This document shows, piece by piece, positions 13,140 to 63,888 of a stretch of 64,000 nt of DNA. The translations under genes were made by a program, and so were the position numbers. The notes below the pieces were generated by a model. It saw only the letters and a list, made by a program, of their open reading frames with translations, was not told where the DNA came from and did no database searches. The stretch comes from Apostichopus japonicus (Eukaryota; Echinodermata; Holothuroidea; Aspidochirotida; Stichopodidae). Where the stretch lies: the NCBI RefSeq assembly GCF_037975245.1, contig NC_092569.1, positions 5,636,501-5,700,500 on the forward strand, in the 5' to 3' direction. Within the stretch, counting starts at the first letter, position 1. The number at the start of each line of letters is the position of its first letter.

Positions 13140-13500
13140 AGCTCGAGAGTAATTTGACACCCAATCCCTATTGGGATTGTTGTTGGTATTAATCAAAGGT
13201 CATTTGAGGTCAAAGTCTGGAAACATTTTTCACACAATATTTTAAGACGTAGAAGTTGCAGAAAGTTCAAACGTAGTGTGACACTTGCTGTTGGTGAGTA
13301 GATGTAGTGTTTTACATGAATGTCAAAGGTCATTTGAGGTCAACAAAGGGAGAAGTGTGAAAATATTGTAAACATGATATCTCAAGCAAGGTTGCCAGTG
13401 GCAGTTCTTGTATTTGGCATGTGGATTTCCTGTAATTATTTCAGCGAACCCAATTGTTTGTGGTGGAGGTCGAAGGTCATTTGAGGTCAGCATAGAGCAA
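13140..13500. repeat. tandem repeat with AGGTCATTTGAGGTCA motif, three units
   Basis: The 16-mer AGGTCATTTGAGGTCA starts at 13197, 13327 and 13474, i.e. 130 and 147 bp apart, each followed by related but diverged sequence. Each motif is two AGGTCA half-sites spaced by four bases. CAATCCCTATTGGGATTG at 13162-13179 forms a hairpin just before the first unit. Confidence 0.75.
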
Positions 13501-13987
13501 AATGTGAGCACTGGACATAGCTAGATAACTTTCGTTTTCAAGTCGAGACTTCTAATTTGCTTCAAGTCAATGGTTGTTTAAGGCTAGCAGAATTCAATCC
13601 CTGAAAACCTTTCTTCTTAGTTGGAGAGTGGCCAGTAATAAGCTCTGGGTTTCAACATGACATTTTGTGCAAAGATATGGAGTACAGGAAAACACATTCA
13701 TAGGTCAGATCTTAATCGATAATGTTGTCATGAAATTGAGAATGATTTGCAAAATAAGAACCTAATTAGTAATTCTTACACCATTGTCATGGTAGTATTT
13801 CATGGAACTCTCAATATCTTGGTCCTTGTGATGAACAACTCACCAAAACAGCTAAAAAATATCCTGTTCTGTTGGGAGAGATATATCCTAGCTTTAAAGT
13901 CATGTCTGGAGGCTCTCATTTTGTAAATCCATGTCATAGAATAGCCACTATAAGATCAGGGAACCTTTTAGTTTCTCCTTGTTTTTC

Positions 13988-14350
13988 TCTTCATATTTTC
14001 AAGGTAAAGTGCGAACAGGTTTGAAATTCTAACCCGTTTCCATCATAAGGTGATGTTAAGAGCTTCAATATAAATAGATTCAGCATAAATTTGCAAATCC
14101 CATATCCATTACAGAAAATAAACATTGCAATAAATGAAGGGAAAACATAAGACATTTGAAGCACATGTGGCTCCCATGATATCATATTTAGACTTGTTCA
14201 AGTCTTCAGTGTTGTGTGTGGAAGGATGAATAAATCTGTTAATTTCTGTTAAATGGAGAAAGATTTTCCTTCACTGTGTGGGGAAGTTGATAATTGTCTC
14301 TCTAACAGAGATTATTAACGATGGTAGAGTCTGTGTCTCTTTTGTTTTAG
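13988..14350. repeat. diverged interspersed repeat, copy 2
   Basis: Counterpart of 5148-5520 in the same orientation, sharing the blocks listed there. It lies between the candidate PCMTD promoter and the first coding exon. Confidence 0.55.
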
Positions 14351-15269
14351 GAAGTGAGAAACGGAGTAAATTATGCATATATGACAGAGCCATTACCATG
14401 ACGATTTCACCTATTTCGTCTGAAACAACATCGGCAAGGCTGTTGCTGTCATTTATCAAGAGGTTCTAAGTCTTTCAAATATATGTAGTCTCTTAATCGT
14501 GAGCAGTCTTAAGTTGCATTCATTGTCAGGTTACATTGATGATTGTAAACAAACACTGTGATATCCTAGGGAAATGTTTGCCACAATACACAAGTTTGAT
14601 AATATATATTGTGTACGCTAGTATAGTTAAGTCCTGATAAATAGAGGTTTGACTAGCCCTAAAGTCACAACTTTGTCTTCATGCATTTCCCAAGCCAAGT
14701 TGTACCTGCCACTCGCTCACACGAGCAAGCATATTTGTTGAGACTAGGTTGAAAACTAACTTTACTGAGTAGACAGCCAGGTTTAAGGAAATGTCTGGAT
14801 TGGGATAGAAAAATACGGGTGTTTTGGCAAGTTTGTACAGCGTAGGTACTGCACTACCTGTGAACTCTATGACATGTGAATGACTAAATTGCCATCTACT
14901 GGAAGTTTCAGCTATGCAGACATTACCCGGTGGGTGATGTACATCTTGTAAGTGTCAAGGAACTTATTTTGCAAGCTTAATGTGCTATTTTTATCAAGTA
15001 GTTAAACAGCTTTGATCTTCCACCTCTTTGAGGAAACATAAATTTAAACGTGTCATACACCAATGTTGAAAAACTAGAAAATATTACAAAGTTTTGTGTT
15101 GTATCAAATGTGCAAAATGATGTCATTCAATTGCAGAAAACTAAGTACTGTACCCTCTAAGGTCCCTCCTTGTGTTACTATGTAAACTAATTAGGCATGT
15201 GATTTTATTTCCAGTGTTCTATTATTTATTGTTATAATCTACACATTAATTAGCTTCACAGTGACTTGA

Positions 15270-28743
<13,474 letters not shown>

Positions 28744-29800
28744 ACGATTACGGTAAAAGTTTGGGAAAATGTTTGTTGGAAAAGCTGTTGTCAGAAAGCC
28801 GCTTTGCAATGAGAGAAAATCTGTCGGCTAGGCGATGACGAACAGGTTTATTCGTGGATGGAGAAGACTGTTGTACTTGTTATCGATTTCTTCCTTTGAA
28901 CTTTGGTAGAGAAAACAATTATATTTGACAAATGTAAAGTATATTGGTGACTTTCCTCTCACTATCGTAGCCTTTGTAAGATCACATGAGTTATGTTTGA
29001 TACCAATATTCAGCTGTTTTGGTGCGATTTTGTTGTTATTATCGGTATCAAATTGAAATACTTCTTCCAAAAAAATTATTTAAAAAAAAAGACATTATAG
29101 GATTTATTATATTTTTTTGGGGGGGGGGGTGGGGGGATTTGATGGAAAAATTGCTTTGGAATTAATCTTTAAACCTTTTCACTCTTTTGAATTGGAATCT
29201 TAGTATTTTCATGGTGAGTTGTACAAATGTTACACCGTTTCCTGGCTTGTTTATTCTTCTTGTACACATACGCAGCGTAACGTGACTACATGGTAAATGG
29301 TTCATCAAAAGGAAATTGGTAGAAACAGGTTTATCTTTTCACTTATTTGTTAGGATGGTGTATCAACTATTTGCTTTGTAAATCTTTGCCAAGTTTGGGA
29401 GTGTTACAGGTTTCTTTTTGACAAGAAGCAAAAAAAGTAAAGTCAAGCATATGGTCTTGGAGACGTAGTTGTTCAAATTGGTTCGCGGATTGGAAATGTT
29501 TCCAACTTTTCAATTTACCGAGAGCTTTGAAGAAACATTTGTGGAGTAATACATTAGGACAATCTCTATTTGTAAAGGAATTTGAATTTTTCCATAGAAA
29601 GATTGATTTCTTCCATTGACTTCTGATGTTAGACTGTCCACTATTATCCCATGAGATGGAGGTAACCATTAGCATAGCACATTGATCTTTTAATATCATG
29701 TGTAAGCTTGGTCTACTATATGAGGGGTACAAGGACCAGGGTCTGATGCAGTGAAAAGTCAAATATGAAAAAATGAATAAAAAATTGTTAGTTCTGAAGC
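28744..29800 (+). other. putative PCMTD 3' UTR with polyadenylation signal
   Basis: AT-rich sequence after the stop codon. The first canonical AATAAA on this strand is at 29776-29781, giving a 3' UTR of roughly 1.05 kb. It includes a G11 tract (29119-29129). A 164-codon open frame on the opposite strand (29367-29861) shows no recognisable domain. Confidence 0.4.
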
Positions 29801-30654
29801 ACAGCAAAACTGTACATAAGATAATCTTGTTTGCTGTTTTGTACAATGTGATCATTAGCATTCACAAATTTTCAGTAGATGAAATTGTTGTCTGGTCTTA
29901 ATAAGTCAGTGTGCACTTTTTGAATTTTTTTTCTGTGTTCTCCAGAATTTCCATTAATAATGGGTAGTTAATATTAAAAATTACTCTTATTCTCTCTGGC
30001 CAAAGAAATTGGCTGCTTCATGTATGAAGTTGAGATATGCTAAAGTACGTATCCATATATGTGAACTATGATAGACCTGTTATTTACTACATGTATTTGT
30101 TGACAGTCACGGCCAACTGATACTTTATGTACACCATGTTATAGCTAGGTGTGGGGTATACTGTAACCATAGCAATAGGGGAGCACATGCTGCCCTTCAC
30201 CAATAGGTCCCCCCCCCCCCCCTACAAACCCTCATCTCCAAAAACTAAAGGCCAAACAAAGTTTTGATGATACCTGTATCCAATATGTGTTACTTCTTTA
30301 CAAAGTTAATACCACTGCTGGGAAACTTCATACAGGACAGGATCAATTCTGAGAGGGATAAATGCAGTTCTTGTACATATAAACTCAGACTTGTCATGAC
30401 AAAAGTTTGTGTATTGTCATGGTATGAAGAAGAAAACTGTTTGCCAAAATGTAATCCACTCTCAGCCTTCATCTCTTCACCCTGCATGTGAGTGGTCATG
30501 TGATTATGAAGATGGCAGGCTTTATGCTGTGGTATCATCTGCAATCAAATCAATAATAATCAATAATTCTTCTTGCTACTACCAGGATGAGCTGCACTCC
30601 CACACAGACATTTCACAGACACCTTGACATGATTTATAGAGTGAGGTAAGAGTG

Positions 30655-31001
30655 TTAAAGGCATTGAAGACTCGCCCCAAACTGCGTGCTGCGCTCTGCT
30701 TGCATGTGATGTTTTCTGCTTGTCGCTACAAAATGCAGACAGTAATGAAACGTGATACCTTGTTATCTTTAGCTGGACCTGAGATGTCCATCGCTGTATC
30801 GTTGCACACTGTGCTATGGGTATTGACCGCAGCTGTATGTACTGACTGTACACAAGTGTCTAATTGCCGAAGGTAGCAAGCTGTGTGCGTATTTTCTGGG
30901 ATCGATGGTGGTGTCTAACACTTCTGTTACACCTCATTCGAAACTAGGTCAGATTACCGGCATTAGTCGTTTCTTTTTGGGCGAGTCTTCACACCCTTTA
31001 A
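30655..31001 (-). mobile_element. TTAA-ended MITE, copy 3
   Basis: Same family, inverted: it begins TTAAAGGCATTGAAGACTCGC and ends GCGAGTCTTCACACCCTTTAA. About 347 bp. It lies between the two convergent genes. Confidence 0.8.
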
Positions 31002-31290
31002 AGTATTGATAGATCATGTCACAAATACCTTTCAGATCAATTAAAAAGAAAAGTTATCCAGCTCTGGTATATTTTGTAATGAAAAGAATAATTCCAGATT
31101 AAATTTGGGAATACCACAGGCTGGATTATATTGTTGGTTGTGATGGCAACTATGTAAGGTAAAAATGACTAATTGTTTGGGATAAGTTTGATTATGCTCC
31201 TCAAGGCCTGACCTACTCTAGTATATGTTGTCTAGGATAGTTGAATTATACTGATTGAGGAGATTCTGTTGTATTGTGTTGTATTTTACA

Positions 31291-31491
31291 TCCTCCTGCA
31301 AGCAGGAACCATCATTGGCTTATGAAAGCTGACCTAAGTCGGTCTCTTTGATTCATATTTAACGTCCATGATTATGAATTGTTAATTGTCAACAACTCTG
31401 TAACTGGACGACATACATTAATCTTGGAGTGACTCGAACCGGGGACCTTATGATTGAAAGGAACCGGCGTTAACCAATGAGCTAACACTCC
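31291..31491 (-). mobile_element. tRNA-derived SINE, copy 1
   Basis: Read on the minus strand it starts GGAGTGTTAGCTCATTGG (A-box-like) and has GGTTCGAGTCACTCC (B-box-like) about 45 bases on. A non-tRNA body follows, ending in the hairpin TCCTGCTTGCAGGA. It shares nearly its full length with 41520-41728. The tRNA part does not fold into an intact tRNA, so it is not annotated as a tRNA gene. Confidence 0.75.
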
Positions 31492-31930
31492 TACTGTTGA
31501 TGATATTAATAAAATGCTGCCAGTATCAACATCGTTAAATTGCATTTTCAGAGGTTCAGCACATGTTTGAAAGCCATTTTGAAAGCGAGACATTAAGGAT
31601 TCAAGTTTGGAAAGGATAAAGTATATTCTCGTTTGGATTGATTGTTAGATGCTGAGAAAGTTGGTACGAGGCATAGGATCAAATGTTACAAGTTATTAAC
31701 CAAGTACTATTGGAAGTCTTATGTATGCTACAAGGACACACGTACAATAACGGGATAGAACATTGTATTTTTCATGCTGTTAATGTGCTTTTAGCTACAA
31801 GGACACCAACAGTAACCCTTTGTTAACATAAGTATGTTTCATGCTAGTGGTTATAATGGTAACATATGCGATGGGGTGTGGAGTTTTATAGTGACTCAAA
31901 AACTTTTTATGTAAAGGTCTGTTTGAAAAC

Positions 31931-32078
31931 TGAACTTTGACCTGAAAGATAACAGTGTAACCATTGTATAACCTGGGTGGTGAACTTTGACCTGAAAGAT
32001 AGCAGTGTAACAATTGTATACCTGGATAGTGAACTTTGACCTGAAAGATAACATTGTAACAGTTGTATACCTGGATAG
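31931..32078. repeat. 49-50 bp tandem repeat, three units
   Basis: Units start at 31931, 31981 and 32030 with TGAACTTTGACCTGAAAGAT. A second small tandem (CATGAATATGCATAGAAT type) follows at 32117-32188. Confidence 0.85.
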
Positions 32079-33312
32079 AGAGATAAATATGTTTAATAGC
32101 CACTCCTCTTAATGTTATAGTATGAATATGCATAGAATATGTGATAGCATGAATATGCATAGAATGTGATAGTATGGATATGACATAGAAGGCAGACTGG
32201 GTGCTGGTTAATTGTTTCTTCCAGTGTCCCTCTCATTTTGATGCTTATATGTAGACTCAGTTTTGGCTTGACATGTTATTACTTCTCCCAGTGTCCCTTT
32301 CATTTTGCTTATAAACCCATCAGTATTCCTCCCAACTTTCAACATAATCTTGTTGAAAGTTGTTTTCATAGAAGTTCTAACCCACCAAATCAGTAGTGGT
32401 TGACATGCAAGTGTGTGAAATTAGTTTAATATCTCATCGAGGGGCAATGAGTTAACAGTGAAATTGGTGTTTGCTTATTGGTAGGAAATAGTGAACACTT
32501 TGAAGATGGCTTTGAAGTTACTCTTGAGTTGACTAGATGTGACTGTGCTAGACTAGGTGGTCCAGTCATTTTGATTGATGAACCTATTAAAAGGATAGTT
32601 TCTCAAAGTCTTGAAATAGTATAGAAAAATTCAGCTTGAAGTCATGGAACGTATTTATCTTAGTCTGAAGGAGTAATAAAAAAATATCAAATTAATTTTG
32701 TGCCTAAAAAGTTTACCTTTTGATTAACCATATCATTTGAGTTTGTGTTTTCAGTATTCAGTTTGTGTGCTAGAAATAAGCAAAAGAATCTGTCGAACAT
32801 AGGATGGGGGGAGGTGGTTGGAAACTGAATGTGCTATACTATATACTCATAAGATTTCAATAATTTAATGAAGGTAAATATGATAAGGCTAACACAAGTT
32901 TTTTTTTTTTCAGTTTGAAATGCAATTACTTCGGTTTGACTCTGCAAACTAAGCTGTGTATAGTGTATGATAACAATACTACCCAGGGTTGTAAGAGTTA
33001 CCCAGGGAATGTGTCATTCTCAATGCAAGTACTTATAGAATGAATGGATTCTTGTAGTTTCGGAGATATCAATGGCATATATTTATTTAAAATGGATAGT
33101 TTCAAGGTGCATAATACATTCAGAAGGTCAAACCCATTATTGTTGAAGATATCTCCTATTTTAAGGTTTTGTTCATGTCATAGAAAGGACAAAAACTTTT
33201 CTTGTGTAATTTGTTTATACAACTAAAAGTGAATGAAAAAGTAAAACACTGCGAAATATAAAAGCAAACTTGAAAAGGGCAAAGAAGTGTTTGGCTAGAA
33301 CAGGATTTGAGC

Positions 33313-33380
33313 TGACTGGATAGCTCAGTTGGTGTAGTGCTTGTGACCCTGCTCTTATCTATGTTTAAGTCCTCTTCTAG
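33313..33380 (+). repeat. tRNA-like fragment (probable SINE head)
   Basis: GGATAGCTCAGTTGGTGTAG resembles a tRNA 5' half and A-box, followed by a degenerate B-box (GTTTAAGTCC). The acceptor stem cannot be paired. Probably a decayed SINE head. Confidence 0.35.
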
Positions 33381-33674
33381 TTATTTCTTTGCTCTTCTAA
33401 ACTCTATTTGGTGTGGAGAATAAAGGGGGAGGGGGGGGGGGGGGGGTGGGCCTGATTGTCTAACCCACCAGTACACCAAGAGGGCATGTGTATAATTAAA
33501 ACGAAAGATCACAATATCCGGTGGGAAATCCCAAAACTTGCCAGGTTTATATATTGACAAGCTTACCTGTCTGTCCACAACTTCAGCACTCTCACACACC
33601 TTTTAGCACTGTATGCTTTTCAGTGACTGATTACTGCTGTTTACAGACCCTCCTCATGCTACCATCTCCATCCC

Positions 33675-34391
33675 TGAAGTGACTTCCCCCAAACTGCTGG
33701 CCAAGTACTGCAACATCACTACGTGGTGAAATTCTCCCGTAAAAAACACCTCACCTCTAGTCAAATCAGAATGAAGCTAGCAGAGTTCTACAGCTCTCTC
33801 CCGTACATGTTAACATTCAACATATGACATATCTACATGTGGTTCCACATATTGGGATGAACTGAATACACACCAGAAAGAGATCACTCCGTATACACAT
33901 CCTACACTTGGAGCGCAGGCCGTGTCCCTCCCAGTCAGTTAATACACTTACACTGGCTATCTGTAAAGATACCAGGACTACCCTCATTAAAGATGACAAT
34001 AATAAAAAATACAAAGATACCTGAAGACCCCATGTTAAGGAAGACAAGGGATAAGACCACAAAACTGAATGGTGTAAGTCTTACAAAGTACGGGAGCTGG
34101 AAGAAAAGGCTAAATACCACAACAGATAACTGGTTTGTGTTCTGAATAAGCTAGGAGCAAGAAGCCTACAATAGGAGGGAACTGTAGCTTAGCCTAACGC
34201 CACGCAAATGCTACTATGAATGTAATAAAGTGCAGGTAAAATATACAATGAGAGACGAAACAAACTATAATCTGAAAGCGAGTGAAAGGGTAGAAAAGTA
34301 ACACAAAGAACTACAATAAAGTTACATTATACAAGGATATATAAGGGTAGGAGGGATGAAAGTAGCTGCAGAAATAATCACAACTGTTACA
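33675..34391. mobile_element. possible solo LTR
   Basis: A 717-bp TG...CA segment (ends TGAAGTGAC and CTGTTACA) flanked on both sides by CATCCC (33669-33674 and 34392-34397), as expected for a target-site duplication. It contains a TATATAA motif and AATAAA-like signals. No gag/pol sequence flanks it. The match could be chance. Confidence 0.28.
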
Positions 34392-36509
34392 CATCCCCCT
34401 GCTAAATTATGACACTTGGAATCAAAATCTGCCCCACCCCTAAGAAAAAAAACCTTATCATGTTGGTGTGACACAGTTGAAATTAGTGGAACAATGTGGT
34501 AAGCACCAAGCGAAAGTAGAGATGTTCACAGATTCAAGCAATTAATAACTTGATAAAGTTCCTGTGTGGTAAGCACTTCCAGAAACTCTGGGTCTTAGGT
34601 TGAGGGTCATTGACCAGTCACTGAAGGTGTACAGTGAAGGTCACCAGACCACTCTAGCAGACACGGTTTAAACATGAGTGCTAAGTTTGGGGGAGACAGG
34701 TAAGCGAGTAAAGCAAAGGAAATAACAAACTACACCATTAACTTGGTGATAATTTTCTGATGGCAGGTACAACCACCTCCAATAACCATTTGGTAAAAGA
34801 TTATTCCCATATGGAAGCTTAATAGTCAATAAATATAAATTTATCGATCATAATTTATACATAAAATTTCCCAGTCATAGGCCAACAAGGTACTTGCATG
34901 ATACGAACAAATAACAACAAAAGATGAAAACAAAAGCCACCCAAAAGTCTGGTCATAATTTTCATGTTAAACAATATTGCACATGAATCACTGTCGTTTC
35001 TGAATACATAGACCAAGAACGTAACATGAGGAACCGGCATGTATAAACGAATTGCTCAAGAAATGGTATCCTGAAATATGGCCGGTAGTTGACTAGTCAA
35101 TGTTTTCAACAGGATGGTTTATCACAACAATATCAGCACACATATATGATGAGAGGGTATTTATCATAAAAATAGCAAGGTCAAAAGGTTATCCTCCCTA
35201 CAAAGTGGAGGGGGGGGGGAAACAGTTCATATCTATGAGATAGTAGAAAAGTGTCGGTAAAATGGTGAAACATTAAAAAAAAATGTGCAATATATTATTA
35301 AAAAACTTCACTTACATTTGAGGGAAAGCATCGGAGGAAATTATAACACAAATGTAGGAAATTTAGGAGACAATTGACACAATGTCTTATAAACAAACTC
35401 ACAAAAATAAAAGTTGACCAATCATTTTGAACATGGAAATAAACCTAACCTGCTTACAAGAGAAACCATTTTGACGTATGCTGGCTGCATTGTATTCATT
35501 CATTCTTTCTATTTCTGAATTCCATTCCCTGGGATAATTTGTGTCAATAAGCATTTGAAAATCCTGTTAGAACTTAGTGAACTCGGTACTTAAAATATAT
35601 TCTGTTACAGAACTACAAGCCTCGAGGATGTATTACCGTACAGGGCTTTTCATTTGAAATCAGTTTTAATCTCATATTGCCAGAGACAGCACATTTGGCA
35701 CCTCAAAGTAGAACCTTTTGCCTCAACATAGAGATGTCTTCCACACACACCTTGGACCAGGAGACACACCAGTTGTTAGCGGGTACGCCCGCAGGCCAAT
35801 CCACCCATGGATGCTTGAACGAGGTGACCACGAGCCCTGTCTAGACCAGTAAGTGAACCGGAAGACCATGTCTGAAAATAACACCCCCCTCCCCACTTAT
35901 CCTCCAACCTGCCTGTTGCTCATAAATAAACAACCTTGTCCAACACCAAACATGTGAATTACAATTGGAACAAAGAATGTACAGAAGCTACATTAATTAC
36001 GATAAAGTTTACATACCATTTGGCACTTAAACTCCATAACAATGCCTTCATTTCCAGTGATGTTGGGTGGCTGGACATCTCCCAATTGTTTTCTCTTCAA
36101 TTGCAGTCTAGCTCTTTATGTTCAACAAACTTAAACTCCCAGACATCTAGATGTCAGAGTAAACTTTAGTACTGTACTTCCTAGTTTAACCATAAATCAG
36201 TCAACCTTTTCTGTCTGCACAAAGCCATTCCAAAGAGATTATGTTTATTCCAACACGCATTGCACCACCAACGAGCATGCTACTATAATTCTTCCTATAA
36301 TGGTGTCAATCCCGTGTAGCATCAACACAGTCCGCATATTGCACCAAAGACAGAAGGTAACTGAAACAGCCTTCTTACAATGATCTTGAAGCCCAATCAT
36401 TATGTCTCTCTACAACAGCCAGGCTTAATAATCAGGACCAAACTTATACTAAGTAAACTGAAACACAATGACATTTAAAGTTCCTATTTCCACACTGTCT
36501 TCACTGGTG

Positions 36510-37182
36510 ATTGGGAGCAGAGATGCTCCTGTCCAACTTCGTTACAACCTGAGGTGCTCCTGTGGGCACAGCCACACTCCTGATCACCTTAGGTAGGAGT
36601 ATTCCTGCTCCTGTCCAAGCCAGATAGGAGCAGAGATGCTCCTGTCCACCTTAGGTAGGAGGAGAGATGTTCCTGTCCACCTTAGGTAGGAGCATTCCTG
36701 CTCCTGTCCAATTCAGATAGGAGCAGAGATGCTCCTGTCCACCTTAGGTAGGAGGAGAGATGCTCCTGTCCACCTTAGGTAGGAGGAGAGATGCTCCTGT
36801 CCACCTTAGGTAGGAGCATTCCTGCTTCTGTCCAATTCAGACAGGAGCAGGGATGCTCCTGTCCACCTTAGGTAGGAGGAGAGATGCTCCTGTCCACCTT
36901 AGGTAGGAGCATTCCTGCTCCTGTCCAACTCAGATAGGAGTAGGGTTGCTCCTGTCCACCTTAGGTAGGAGGAGAAATGCTCCTGTCCACCTTAGGTAGG
37001 AGCAGGAATGCTCCTGTCCAATTCAGATAGGAGCAGGGATGCTCCTGTCCAATTCAGATAGGAGCAGGGATACTGATGCCCATCTTAGGTAGGGAGCATT
37101 CCTGCTCCTGTCCAATTCAGATAGGAGCAGAGATACTCATGCCAATCTTAACTAGGAGCATGGATGAACCTGTCCATCTGAG
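36510..37182. repeat. minisatellite of about 30-31 bp units, hairpin-forming
   Basis: About 20 units built on CTCCTGTCCACCTTAGGTAGGAG with variants. Many units contain GGAGCAGAGATGCTCC or GGAGCATTCCTGCTCC, so single strands can fold into short hairpins. Two main unit types (CACCTTAGGTAGGAG and CAATTCAGATAGGAG) are interspersed. Confidence 0.9.
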
Positions 37183-39295
37183 ATCAAGTAAAGTATTAAA
37201 GTACTCTCCTAACTTATATAACCAATAAACAACTATATTACAATTAAAACATAAATTATATTCACAGGATACACAGATCCCCTCAGAACATTTTTCTCCT
37301 TCCAACTTTGAGGTGCAACTACAAAAGGGAAAAGAAGGTTTGGGTAGCAAAACATACAAAAATTACTTTCCTGAGTACGTAAAAAAACAACAACAACAAC
37401 ACTGACTTCAGATAGCGAGTAGCTTGTACAAGATCATCAAAATATTTACTAACGGTTATTAAAACTAATGTCATTTCAATGAATTTACTGTATGTTAGAA
37501 TGATCTCAATACAAAGAGTACTGAGAAGCTACTAGAAACAAATAATAATTATCATATAAAAAAATTGTTATGTACGAATTATTCAAATCTCCATGACATA
37601 TTTTATCACCAAATTCTGAAAGTTGTATTTTTAACAGCAAAAATTTATGATCAGTACAAAAACCATTACTGATAATCTGCAATTTACATGAGAATGACTC
37701 GTGAATATTCAGCACCCATCATGAATAGGGAAAGTGCTGATACTATCACATATTGTCAATTTGTTTCTCGGAAATATATCTAATATTAAATACATATATA
37801 TTATATATACAATAAAAAAAAACAAAGAAGAAAAGAACTGATCAACTTTTGACAGGTTTTATCGTCACTCTTTATCCTGCATTTCCAAAAACAGCTTTTA
37901 GTAGGGGCTAACATCTGAAAGGTTGAGGTGTAATGATGTTGTGTACTTTCATAAAACTCATTATTGTAGGGACCTCATGATCAAGGTAAACTCACATTTT
38001 ACAATGTATAGGATGTCTCCCCTATTGTGAACAACCCCCCTTTCCCCTTCCAACTTCTGTCTCACATCCTACTCCCAGAATGCATTGCAAGTGGCTTCAC
38101 ATACTGATGGATTAAATACACAACGCAAGTACAACCAAAATGGATTAAAACCCGGACAAATAATATTTAATTCAAATCTTACACAAGCCTAAGCTGTTTG
38201 TCCATTTGAAATCCTATTTTCCCAGATGGCAGTAGATTTTGTTATGATTTAAATGTACTTGACATCCAGGTATTAACCACAGAATGGAGGGAGGGTGCAT
38301 GTACGAAAAAGAAGCTTTGTATTCTACAACTATTTCACTGGTACTTGACAATAATCTCACTCGGCCAGCTCGGACTTGTGGATATATTTCAAACAACATG
38401 ATCAAGCTCCTTCAGAGGCAAAAACAGTCACAGTTGTTGCCACGCAGGCCACCAGCAGCTGAGAGGCAAAATCAATCATCTCAAGCCACGAGGGCTGCTA
38501 GAATATTCAGCTTTAACGGTACCTAAATTCTTCCACCAGCTAATAGCACACAACTGACTCTATGATTGGTACATGAAGCATGTTCGTTTTAAGTAAATAA
38601 TAGATAAACTTGATCAAGTGATGAACTAAATATCCTGGAAGTGCAATTACAAAAACAACAACAAAATGAACAATTCTACTCTATATTTCACGATGACTAA
38701 ATTTTGCTTTGGTCCCTTGCTGTGTCATAAACACTACTTGTTGTGTTAAACTCTACTATAACAATATATATGAGAGGGACTGGTTGACCATCTTGATCAT
38801 AGCCCATTCACCCTATCTTCATCCCAGAGGATGCTGATTCCTCTGTATTGCCTTTAACTAACGCAATGAACTTAAACAACGCCTTTGTGCAGAATGCAGC
38901 ATCCTGGCTAGAAATCTGGTATTTCAAGGCTCATACAACTGAGCAGGTAAGTATGAAAAGAAGGTGTGTCAACACACTGGAGATGTAACCAAACTTGGTG
39001 CATTTAAATCTGCTAGAGATGTTTGTAAATCTGCTAGAGGTGTTATGTTTGGATACAGAATTATCCTCCTCAAGCCTTTCTTTGATCTTATGAGATTCTA
39101 GCCCCCACCAGATATATTTTGAAACCTTTCTTTGATTCTAACCACCAACAACAGGACAATCAGGATCACTTCAATGCAGTAATCATGAATGAAGATAGTA
39201 CCAGTTCCTCTCCCTCCCTTTAAAAATATCTAACCACAGCCTAGAATCCCCCCCCCATACAGTAATAAAACCACACAGAAGCTACCCTGGCTAGT

Positions 39296-39506
39296 ACTTA
39301 AGAATAAAGAAGCTTTTATTCCCTTTGACAGAATACAAAATATCATAAAAAAACACAAAACAAAAGGGGGGAGGGGGATCACTAAAAGGAAGATGAAGAT
39401 TATTACAAAAATTTCCAGTTGGCAATTGACTCAGATTATAGAGTTCACATAGGTCACTCTCTTCTCATCTGTACATGTATTAAATATCTCACACAGAGTT
39501 TCTAGG
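39296..39506 (-). other. putative 3' UTR of the MYT1-family gene
   Basis: The first AATAAA on this strand after the stop is at 39320-39315 (TTTATT on the + strand), which would give a short 3' UTR of about 190-210 nt. Longer forms are possible, since many neural transcription-factor genes have long 3' UTRs. Confidence 0.35.

Positions 39507-63888
<24,382 letters not shown>

Larger units (their letters stand above)
29862..39295. other. intergenic region between convergent genes: repeats, no clear gene
   Basis: Holds the MITE and SINE copies, small tandem repeats, a tRNA-like fragment, the possible LTR and the 36.5-37.2 kb minisatellite. One weak exon-like stretch is noted at 33647-33729. Open frames elsewhere are short and featureless. 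Confidence 0.6.

Noticed and set aside
30560-30853. Similar short peptides containing LRSIPTAQC-like sequence at four places
   Set aside because: They are translations of the TTAA-ended MITE, carry no domain, and the frame is not preserved among copies.
31423-31491. tRNA gene on the minus strand
   Set aside because: A- and B-box-like sequences are present, but the acceptor and T stems do not pair; a second copy with the same non-tRNA body at 41520-41728 shows it is a SINE.
38284-38526. 80-codon ORF rich in Gln/Arg/Pro
   Set aside because: No family resemblance, no supporting splice or promoter signals; compatible with chance.
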